Under the pieces are notes generated by a model. It worked only from the letters and a program-made list of their open reading frames with translations. It was not told where the DNA came from and did not search any database. Shown piece by piece: positions 36,698 to 44,187 of a stretch of 64,000 nt of DNA. The translations under genes were made by a program, and so were the position numbers. Position 1 is the stretch's first letter, and each line of letters starts with the position of its first letter. This stretch comes from Brevundimonas pondensis. GTDB taxonomy: Bacteria; Pseudomonadota; Alphaproteobacteria; Caulobacterales; Caulobacteraceae. The stretch covers positions 62,001 through 126,000 of the forward strand of contig NZ_CP062006.1 of the NCBI RefSeq assembly GCF_017487345.1, written 5' to 3'.

Positions 36698-39553
36698 CTA
36701 GCGCAGCGTGGCGCTGTCCAGGTTCAGGTCGGTCAGAGGGATGACCTCGACGTTCGGGTATTTGGCCCGCAGGCCGTCGATGAACTTGGAGGCGTCGCCA
36801 ACGATGACCAGGCTGGCCCGGTCAGTGGGCAGGTGTTCGGCAAAGGCGGCCTCGACCTGTTGCGGGGTGACCGAGCGGATGCGCCCGGCGTAGCCGGCGA
36901 GATCGCTCATCGGCAGGTCGTAGAGGGCCAGGTTGGCCACCAGACCGCCCAGACCGTCCACCGTTTCCAGCGAACGGCCGAAGCCGCCGATCAGGGTGGC
37001 GCGGCGCGGGGCCAGTTCGGCCTCGGTCGCTGGGGCCGTCCCCAGCTTGCCGACCTCGGCCAGGATCAGGTCGGCCACCTCGGTCGCCGTCTCGTTCTTG
37101 GTCTGGGTCGAGGCGGTGAAAACGCCGACGTCCTGCTGGGCGCCGACCGAGGAACGGGCGCCGTAGGACAGGCCGCGCTTGATGCGGATTTCCTGGTTGA
37201 GGCGCGACGAGAAGCCGCCGCCCAGCAGGGTGTTGCCCAGCGTCAGCGGGAAGTAGTCGGCGTCGGTGCGCCTGATGCCCCGGATGGCGGCGGTGACGGC
37301 GGCCTGACCCGCGCCCGGCTGGTCGATGACGACGATGCGGGGCGACAGGGTCTGACCAGCCTTGGCCACCGGGGTCGGAGCGGCGGACGACGGTTCGCGC
37401 CAGTCGCCAAACGCCGCCTGCGCCAGTTCGCGGGCTTCAGCAGGCGTGACAGCGCCCGAGAAGACGATCGTGGCCTGCGACGGGCGATAGCGGGCGGCGT
37501 GGAAGGCGGCCACGTCGTCGCGGGTGATGGCGGGCACGCTGGTCAGAGTGCCGCCGCCGGGCGCGCCGTAGGGGGCGTCGCCGTAGACGACGCGCCCGAC
37601 CGACTGGGCGGCGATCGAGCCGGGCTGGCTGAGCGCGACGCGCAGGCCGTCCAGGGTCTGCGACTGCTGACGCTCCAGCTCCTCGGCGGCGAAGGCCGGG
37701 TTGCGCACCAGATCGGCCATCAGGCTGAGCGAGCGGGCGAACACGTCCTTGGGCGCATTGGCGTAGACATTGGTGAAGTCCGCGCCCGAGCCCGCGCCGA
37801 TATTGGCGCCCAGCTGTTCGATGGCGGTGGCGATCTCCGGCGCCGACTTCGTCTTCGTGCCCTGGGTCAGCAGGCTGGCGGTCATGGAGGCGACGCCCGG
37901 TTTGCCCGCCGGGTCGTTGGCCGAACCGGCGTTGAAGTTGAGGCGGGCCGAAACCAGGGGCAGGCCCTCGGTCGGGGCGACCAGAACCCGCATGCCGTTG
38001 GCCAGACGGAAGTCGGCCACCGCAGGCGTGGCGGGGGCGACTTCCGCGCCCGGCTGGGGCAGGCGGGCGCGCTCGGCCTCCGGCAGCAGGACGGCGACCG
38101 GACCGGCGGGAGCCAGCTCGGCCACGGTGACGGGGGCGTCCACGTTCATCTTCTGCACGCTGGCCGGATGTTCATCGTCGGCGGGCAGGTAGTTGATGGT
38201 GATCTGGCGTTGCGGCGTCAGATAGCGGCGGGCCACGCGCTGAACGTCGGCGGCGGTGACGGCCTGGATCTCGGCGATCTCGCGGTCGGCGGCGGTGGCG
38301 TCGCCGGTCATGATCAGGGCCATGCCCAGGGTCGTCGCGCGGTCGTCGATGCTCTCGCGGCCACGCAGCGCATTGGCGACCAGCTCGTTCTTGGCCTCGC
38401 TCAGTTCGGCGGCGGTTACGGGGGCGTCGCGCAGGCGGGCGATCTCGGCCTCCAGCGCGGCCTTGCCAGCGTCCACCGTCTGACCGTCGGCCATGATGGC
38501 GTAGGCGGTCAGGTTGCCGGCCTGCTGGGCGAAGTCGGGGTTGGAGCCGATCGAGGCGGCGATCTGCTTGTCATAGATCAGCGAGCGATAGAGGCGGCTG
38601 GATTCCCCGGTCGACAGCACGCCGTCCAGCACGGTCAGGGCGGCGCGGTCGGCGTCGCGATAGGCCACGGTGTTCCAGGCCAGGACCACGGCGGGCAGGG
38701 GCACGTTGGGCGCGTAGTAGGTGGCGGTGCGCGGGCCGGTCGGTTCCGGCTCCTTGACGTTGTTGACCGGCATGGGCGTGGCCGGGCGCTTCAGCGGCGC
38801 GAAGTATTCGTTCACCCATGCGTCCAGCTGGGCCTGATCGAAGTTGCCGGCGACGATCAGCATGGCGTTGTCGGGCCGGTAGTAGGTGGCGTGGAAGCGC
38901 AGGACGTCATCCAGGGTCGAGGCGTTCAGTTCCTCGATCGAGCCGATGCCCGGACGGCGATAGGGGTGGTCCTGATAGATGGTTTCGGGCGTGAACAGGC
39001 CGAACAGGCGGCCATAGGGGCTGGCCAGAATCCGCTGGCGGTATTCCTCCTTCACCACATCGCGCTCGGAGACGAAGGTCGCCTCATCGACCACCAGGGA
39101 GCCCATGCGGTCGGCCTCGGCGAAGAGGATGCGCTGCAGGTGGTTGGCGGGGACCACTTCGTAATAGGCGGTGACGTCGTCTGCGGTGAAGGCGTTGTTC
39201 ATGCCGCCGACGTCCTCGGTCAGACGGTCGAACGTCTCGGACGGCATGTTCTTCGTGGCCTTGAACAGCAGGTGTTCAAACAGGTGGGCGAAGCCCGAGC
39301 GGCCGGCCGGATCGTCCTTCGACCCCACGCGGTACCAGACCTGGACCGTGACGTTCGAGGTCGAGGCGTCGCGGGCGGTATAGACCTCCATGCCGTTGGC
39401 CAGCACCCGCTTGTTGAAGCCCAGCGGCGGCACAGCCACCCCGCCCTGGGCGGCGGTGGTGACGGCGGGCGCCGCGCCTTCAGCGAAAGCAGCGGCGGGC
39501 AGGCCCAGCAGCAGGGCCGAGGCGCAGGCGGTCAGGATCAGGCGGGTCTTCAT
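36698..39553 (-). CDS. M16-family zinc metallopeptidase, secreted
   Basis: Protein of 951 residues with a Sec signal peptide (LLLGLPAAAFAEG). Two M16 repeats: the first has the inverted zinc motif His90-x-x-Glu93-His94 (FAHLFEHLLF) with the distal Glu in the EADRM/ERDVVKEEYR region. The second half (from about 520) is an inactive M16 half with GLPLVSARLNFNAGS and RIKRGLSYGARSS. Like pitrilysin/PqqL-type periplasmic peptidases. Monocistronic. Confidence 0.9.
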   Translation of the reverse strand: MKTRLILTACASALLLGLPAAAFAEGAAPAVTTAAQGGVAVPPLGFNKRVLANGMEVYTARDASTSNVTVQVWYRVGSKDDPAGRSGFAHLFEHLLFKATKNMPSETFDRLTEDVGGMNNAFTADDVTAYYEVVPANHLQRILFAEADRMGSLVVDEATFVSERDVVKEEYRQRILASPYGRLFGLFTPETIYQDHPYRRPGIGSIEELNASTLDDVLRFHATYYRPDNAMLIVAGNFDQAQLDAWVNEYFAPLKRPATPMPVNNVKEPEPTGPRTATYYAPNVPLPAVVLAWNTVAYRDADRAALTVLDGVLSTGESSRLYRSLIYDKQIAASIGSNPDFAQQAGNLTAYAIMADGQTVDAGKAALEAEIARLRDAPVTAAELSEAKNELVANALRGRESIDDRATTLGMALIMTGDATAADREIAEIQAVTAADVQRVARRYLTPQRQITINYLPADDEHPASVQKMNVDAPVTVAELAPAGPVAVLLPEAERARLPQPGAEVAPATPAVADFRLANGMRVLVAPTEGLPLVSARLNFNAGSANDPAGKPGVASMTASLLTQGTKTKSAPEIATAIEQLGANIGAGSGADFTNVYANAPKDVFARSLSLMADLVRNPAFAAEELERQQSQTLDGLRVALSQPGSIAAQSVGRVVYGDAPYGAPGGGTLTSVPAITRDDVAAFHAARYRPSQATIVFSGAVTPAEARELAQAAFGDWREPSSAAPTPVAKAGQTLSPRIVVIDQPGAGQAAVTAAIRGIRRTDADYFPLTLGNTLLGGGFSSRLNQEIRIKRGLSYGARSSVGAQQDVGVFTASTQTKNETATEVADLILAEVGKLGTAPATEAELAPRRATLIGGFGRSLETVDGLGGLVANLALYDLPMSDLAGYAGRIRSVTPQQVEAAFAEHLPTDRASLVIVGDASKFIDGLRAKYPNVEVIPLTDLNLDSATLR

Positions 39554-39669
39554 GGGCGTCAGGTTCCGGTCGCCCGCCGGCCGCGCCGGGGGCAGGTCAG
39601 CCGGAACCCTATCAGCGCCTCGCCGCCGCGCACCTTACGGTGCTGTAATGAAGCGCGGCGGGTGGGGCC

Positions 39670-40551
39670 TCAGGCCGGTTGGTCGAAGACCTGAACCCCG
39701 ATCTCGCCGTCGGTGGTCAGCCAGGCGCGCTTCATGCCCTGGCTGTTGTAGGGCTGGGCGATATTGCCCGCGCGGTCGAGCGCGATCAGGCCGCCGTCGC
39801 CGCCCAGACCGCCGATGCGGTCGATGGTCGCCTGAGCCGAGTCAGCGAGCGACTGACCGGCGGCCACGCCGATGGCGGTGCGCGCGGCGGCGGCGACGCG
39901 GATGAAATACTCGCCCTGACCGGTGCAGGAGACGGCGGCGCAGTCGTCGGCCCAGGTGCCGGCGGCGGGGATGGGGGTGTCGCCGACGCGGCCCGGCATC
40001 TTGCCGAAGACGCCCGCCGTCGAGGTGGCGGCGGCGAGGCGGCCTTCGCTATCCAGCACGCAGCAGCCGACGGTGCCGTGGCTGAGGCCGCCGGGCGGGT
40101 GATTGTCCTCACCCTTGCCGGCGCGAGTGAACCAGGCCTCTTCGTCGCCGATCGGCTCCAGCCCCTGATCATGGGCGAACAGGGCGGCGCCTTCGCCCGC
40201 CAGCATGACGTGCGGGGTGCGGTCCATCACGGCGCGGGCGGCGACGACCGGGTTGCGGAAGCCCTGCAGGGCGGCCACAGCGCCGGCCTTGCCGCTGGCG
40301 CCGTCCATGAGGCTGGCGTCCAGCTCATAGGCGCCGGCCAGGTTGGGCGAGGCGCCGCGACCGGCGACGTAGAGGCCGGAGTCTTCCAGCAGGATCACGG
40401 CCTCGACGGCCACGTCCACGGCCGAGGCACCGGCGTCCAGCCGCGCCTTCATCGCCTCGACCACTTCGCGCATATGCACGACCTCGGCGTCGTAGTTGCG
40501 CTCGCGCCGGGCGCCGGCGCCGCCGTGGAGGATGAGGGCGGTTCGCGCCAT
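39670..40551 (-). CDS. iaaA: Isoaspartyl peptidase / L-asparaginase (Ntn-hydrolase)
   Basis: Protein of 293 residues that autocleaves before Thr160 (LSHGT-VGCCVLD) to free the N-terminal nucleophile, as in IaaA. N-terminal LILHGGAGA, YVAGRGASPN with the substrate loop, and ELDASLMDG are family motifs. Hydrolyses isoaspartyl dipeptides and asparagine. ATG 40551 with GGAG upstream chosen over an earlier Met. Divergent from a quinone oxidoreductase. Confidence 0.9.
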   Translation of the reverse strand: MARTALILHGGAGARRERNYDAEVVHMREVVEAMKARLDAGASAVDVAVEAVILLEDSGLYVAGRGASPNLAGAYELDASLMDGASGKAGAVAALQGFRNPVVAARAVMDRTPHVMLAGEGAALFAHDQGLEPIGDEEAWFTRAGKGEDNHPPGGLSHGTVGCCVLDSEGRLAAATSTAGVFGKMPGRVGDTPIPAAGTWADDCAAVSCTGQGEYFIRVAAAARTAIGVAAGQSLADSAQATIDRIGGLGGDGGLIALDRAGNIAQPYNSQGMKRAWLTTDGEIGVQVFDQPA

Positions 40552-40660
40552 GCTTGTCTCCTGAAAGTCTGTTCGGCCTCTTTGCATCGGGCCGCGCGCT
40601 GATTAGCGTCGCAATCGTGTCGGCGCCATGGCCCGACGGGGGATCACGGAAGAAACCAGT

Positions 40661-41662
40661 ATGCGCGCAGTCCTGTCCAAGGCCGTCGGCGGCCCTGATA
40701 GCCTTGTCGTCGAGGAGGTCATGGACCCCACGCCCAAGCCGGGCGAGGTGGTGATCGAGGTCAAGGCCGTGGGGATCAACTACCCCGATACGCTGATCAT
40801 CGAGGACAGGTACCAGTTCAAGCCCGAGCGCCCCTTCTCGCCCGGCGGCGAGGTCGCGGGCGTGGTCGATGCGGTGGGCGAAGGCGTCAAGGGCGTGTTC
40901 CGGGGCGATCGCGTCATCGCCGTGCCGGGCTGGGGCGGTCTGGTGGAGCGGCTGGCGGTTCCGGCCTCCAGCCTGATTCCCATGCCCGACGGCATGAGCT
41001 TCGAGGAAGCCGCGGCCCTGACCATGACCTATGGCACCAGCTATTACGCGCTGAAGGATCGGGCCAACTTGCAGCCGGGCGAGACCCTGCTGGTGCTGGG
41101 CGCGGCCGGGGGCGTGGGCGCCGCCGCCGTCGAGCTGGGCAAGGCCATGGGAGCGCGCGTCGTCGCCGCCGCCTCGACCAACGACAAGGTGGAGTTCGCC
41201 CTGGAACTGGGCGCCGACAACGGCCTGATCTATCCGTCGGGCGCCATGGACAAGGCGGCGCAGAAGGCCCTGTCGGGCGAGTTGAAGCTGGCCACGGGCC
41301 GCGACGGCGCCGACGTGGTCTATGACGCGGTCGGCGGCGACTACACGGAACCCGCGCTGCGGGCCATGGACTGGAACGGCCGGTATCTGGTGGTGGGCTT
41401 CCCGGCGGGCATCCCGTCCCTGCCGCTGAACCTGACCCTGTTGAAGTCGGTCTCGGTGATCGGGGTCTTCTGGGGCGCGGCGGTGGCGCGCGACCCCAAG
41501 GCCCACGCCGCCAACATGGCCGAGCTGATGCAACTGTGGAAGGACGGCAAGATCAGGCCGCGCGTCAGTCGCACCTATCCGCTGGAAGACGCCCACGAGG
41601 CCATCAAGGCCCTGGGCGACCGGACGGCCATGGGCAAGATCATCGTGACGACCGACGAATGA
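40661..41662 (+). CDS. NAD(P)H:quinone oxidoreductase (zeta-crystallin/MDR family)
   Basis: Medium-chain dehydrogenase/reductase of 333 residues without the structural or catalytic zinc Cys. GROES-like N-terminal half (VGINYPDTLIIEDRYQ, PFSPGGEVAGVVDAVGEGV) and Rossmann half (ETLLVLGAAGGVGAAAVELGKAMGARVVA). Reduces quinones or enones with NADPH. Its stop overlaps the next gene's start (ATGA). Confidence 0.88.
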   Translation: MRAVLSKAVGGPDSLVVEEVMDPTPKPGEVVIEVKAVGINYPDTLIIEDRYQFKPERPFSPGGEVAGVVDAVGEGVKGVFRGDRVIAVPGWGGLVERLAVPASSLIPMPDGMSFEEAAALTMTYGTSYYALKDRANLQPGETLLVLGAAGGVGAAAVELGKAMGARVVAAASTNDKVEFALELGADNGLIYPSGAMDKAAQKALSGELKLATGRDGADVVYDAVGGDYTEPALRAMDWNGRYLVVGFPAGIPSLPLNLTLLKSVSVIGVFWGAAVARDPKAHAANMAELMQLWKDGKIRPRVSRTYPLEDAHEAIKALGDRTAMGKIIVTTDE

Positions 41663-42402
41663 GCGGTCTTCTCGATCCGGCCCTGAAACTGGCGGTGGGC
41701 GAGGGTGACTTCGCCGCCGCCTCCGAGCGTCTGGCCCGCACCGGCCGCACCCGCGTCCCTGGCCTGTTCGGCGCGGGCGCCGAGGCCCTGCACGCGGCGA
41801 TCCTCGCCCCCGATCAGCCCTGGGTCCGCACCTTTCTCAATCCCCTGGGGGCCGACATCCCAGTGGCGACGCTGGATGCGTCCTCGCCCGAGGATCAGGA
41901 CCATGTGACGCAGCAGGCCTACGCCGGCGCGACCGGCGGGTTGCAGTTCCTGTTCGACCGTCTGCGTCTGGGCCCGGCGCGGGAGGCGGGCATGGCCACG
42001 CCTCAGATCCTGTTCGACCTGCTGGACCTGTTCAATACCGAGGTCTTTCTGGATTTCGCCCGACGTCTGACCGGCGACGACCGCATTGCCTTTTCCGACG
42101 GCCAGGTGACGCGCTACCTGCCGGGGCATTTCCTCAACCGTCACAGCGACGCCAATCCGAAGACCGAGCGGCTCTACGCCTATGTGCTGAACCTGTCGCC
42201 GGGCTGGCGGGCGGAGTGGGGCGGCCTGCTGCAGTTCCTCGATGAGGGCGGCGACATCACCGAGACCTTCGTCCCCAGTTTCGGCGCCCTGAACGTCTTC
42301 GCCGTGCCGCAGATGCACGCGGTCTCGACCGTCGCCCCCTTCGCCGGCGGGCCGCGCTATTCGGTCACCGGTTGGTGGCGGGCCAAGCCGCTGGAGCGCT
42401 AG
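41659..42402 (+). CDS. 2-oxoglutarate/Fe(II) oxygenase (prolyl-hydroxylase-like)
   Basis: Protein of 247 residues. The iron triad is visible: His162 and Asp164 (FLNRHSDAN) and His220 (VPQMHAVSTV), with the 2OG-binding Arg233 in GPRYSVTGWW. The C terminus ends in SVTGWWRAK typical of bacterial P4H-like/proline hydroxylase proteins. Substrate unknown. Translationally coupled to the quinone oxidoreductase, convergent with the DUF1232 gene (4-bp overlap). Confidence 0.83.
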   Translation: MSGLLDPALKLAVGEGDFAAASERLARTGRTRVPGLFGAGAEALHAAILAPDQPWVRTFLNPLGADIPVATLDASSPEDQDHVTQQAYAGATGGLQFLFDRLRLGPAREAGMATPQILFDLLDLFNTEVFLDFARRLTGDDRIAFSDGQVTRYLPGHFLNRHSDANPKTERLYAYVLNLSPGWRAEWGGLLQFLDEGGDITETFVPSFGALNVFAVPQMHAVSTVAPFAGGPRYSVTGWWRAKPLER

Positions 42403-42806
42403 GTTTCGGCTTCGTCGCGGACGCGCTTCAGCGCCGCCTCGGCCTGTTCATGGTGCTGGCGCTTCACATGGGCGCCCAGGGTGGCCAGGACGGCGGCGAT
42501 CACCGCCGCGTCGTCTGTGAAGCCGATGCCGGCGAAGATGTCGGGAATGGCGTCGACCGGCATGACGAAATAGGCCAGGGCGCCCAGCATGACCCCCTTG
42601 GCCGCCAGCGGCGTCTTGGGGTCCTGGGTGGCGTACCAGGCGGCCAGGGCTTGCCCGGCGAAGGGGATGCGCGATGCGGTGCTGCGCAGCTTGGGCCAGA
42701 AGCCCTTTCTGACGCGCATTTCATTGACCCTCTGGACCGTGGGGACCAGCGCCTTTTCAGGATCGATGGCGTCGGTCGGGGAAGCATGTTTGGCTTTGGC
42801 GGTCAT
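42399..42806 (-). CDS. DUF1232 (YkvA-like) membrane protein
   Basis: Protein of 135 residues. The DUF1232 core is LAAKGVMLGALAYFVMPVDAIPDIFAGIGFTDDAAV, with the PxDxIPD signature. N-terminal 40 residues are charged. Family members are small membrane-associated proteins of unknown role. Divergent from the SDR gene. Confidence 0.85.
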   Translation of the reverse strand: MTAKAKHASPTDAIDPEKALVPTVQRVNEMRVRKGFWPKLRSTASRIPFAGQALAAWYATQDPKTPLAAKGVMLGALAYFVMPVDAIPDIFAGIGFTDDAAVIAAVLATLGAHVKRQHHEQAEAALKRVRDEAET

Positions 42807-42861
42807 GGCCGCTAAATCCTCGCGCAGACACTCGGTTCACCAGAATATAGGGACGATCTTC

Positions 42862-43644
42862 ATGAAACTCGACGGTTCGATTGCGGCGGTGGTGACGGGC
42901 GGGGCTTCGGGCCTGGGCGAAGGCACGGCGCGCGCCCTGGCGGCCAAGGGCGTCAAGGTCGCCCTGTTCGACCTGAACGAGGAACGCGGCGAGATCATCG
43001 CCCAGGAAATCGGCGGCGTCTTCTGCAAGGTGGACGTCACCTCGGACGAGAGCGTCGCAGCCGGCTTCGTCAAGGCCCGCGCCGCCCACGGCCAGGAACG
43101 CCTGACCGTCAACTGCGCCGGGATCGCCACGGGCCAGAAGACCGTCAGCCGCAAACGTGAAACCGGCGAGATTCGCGCCCACGACATGGCCCAGTTCGAG
43201 CGCACCGTCTCGATCAACCTGTTCGGCACCTTCCGCGTTTTGTCGCAGTCGGCGGCGGGCATGGTCACGCTGGAACCGATGGAAGACGGCGAGCGCGGCC
43301 TGATCGTCAACACCGCCTCGGTCGCGGCCCAGGACGGCCAGATCGGCCAGGCGGCCTATTCGGCGTCCAAGGGCGGCGTCTACGCCATGACCCTGCCGGT
43401 CGCGCGCGACCTGATGAACGAGGGCGTGCGGGTCAACACCATCCTGCCCGGCATCATGTGGACGCCGATGATGGCGGGCATGGACCAGAAGGTGCAGGAC
43501 GCCTTGGCCGCCATGATCCCCTTCCCCAAGCGTCTGGGCACGCCCGCCGACTACGCCGCCCTGGCCCTGCACCTGGCCGAGAACACCTACATCAACGGCG
43601 AGTGCATCCGTCTGGACGGCGCCATTCGTCTGGCGCCGCGCTGA
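42862..43644 (+). CDS. SDR-family 3-hydroxyacyl-CoA dehydrogenase type-2-like
   Basis: Short-chain dehydrogenase of 260 residues. NAD-binding TGGASGLGEGTAR, NCAG motif at NCAGIATG, catalytic Ser in VNTASVAAQDGQ, and Tyr-x3-Lys in YSASKGG. The overall pattern (DVTSDESV, LPGIMWTPMM) is like HSD10/short-chain 3-hydroxyacyl-CoA dehydrogenases. Probably acts on 3-hydroxyacyl-CoA in fatty-acid or branched-chain degradation. Confidence 0.86.
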   Translation: MKLDGSIAAVVTGGASGLGEGTARALAAKGVKVALFDLNEERGEIIAQEIGGVFCKVDVTSDESVAAGFVKARAAHGQERLTVNCAGIATGQKTVSRKRETGEIRAHDMAQFERTVSINLFGTFRVLSQSAAGMVTLEPMEDGERGLIVNTASVAAQDGQIGQAAYSASKGGVYAMTLPVARDLMNEGVRVNTILPGIMWTPMMAGMDQKVQDALAAMIPFPKRLGTPADYAALALHLAENTYINGECIRLDGAIRLAPR

Positions 43645-43863
43645 TAGCGCGACGCGCAGGTTGATCTGCAGAGGCCATATCGAGCGGCCCTCGCAGCCTT
43701 CCTTTCCGGGATGTTGCGGGGGCCGTTTGCGTTTGAAATTTCAGAGCTATTCTAAAAAAGGCGGCGGATTTCGCGAAAAACGAAAAAGGGGGTTGCGCGG
43801 TCTGAGAAGGGTCGGCTAAAAGCCCCTCCTCGACGGGGCGCAGCACACTGTTCCCTACGGAGT

Positions 43864-43938
43864 GCGGGCGTAGCTCAGGGGTAGAGCACAACCTTGCCAA
43901 GGTTGGGGTCGGGCGTTCGAATCGCCTCGCCCGCTCCA
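43864..43938 (+). tRNA. tRNA-Gly (GCC)
   Basis: 75-nt cloverleaf: acceptor gcgggcg/cgcccgc, D arm gctc...gagc, anticodon stem-loop caacc ttGCCaa ggttg, T arm with ttcgaat, discriminator T and encoded CCA. No integrated element follows it. The 219 bp upstream (43645-43863) contain no gene. Confidence 0.95.
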
Positions 43939-43954
43939 TGTCGAGACTGGAACA

Positions 43955-43986
43955 CGGGGTCCGATCGCAAGATCGGGCCCCGTTTC
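43955..43986 (+). terminator. Terminator after tRNA-Gly
   Basis: 11-bp stem ggggtccgatc / gatcgggcccc with a gcaa loop followed by gttt. Confidence 0.7.
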
Positions 43987-44187
43987 GCGTTTCAGCCCTG
44001 ACATTCGCATGACGGTCTGATTTCGCGGGGGCGACAGTTGATCCGTCTCGGGACGGCTTGTTGCGTCCCTGTGGTCCGTTCGCAGAATCCTTTTCGCGAA
44101 ACCGTCGCGGCCACGTCGCCGCACGCCGTTAGCCAGCCCCGCCATGGACCGGAGCGCGACGCGCCCCGGCGAACGGGGATGACTGAC

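Noticed and set aside
36833..39694. 953-codon plus-strand frame opposite the M16 peptidase
   Set aside because: Low-complexity antisense shadow of a real gene with signal peptide and HxxEH motif.
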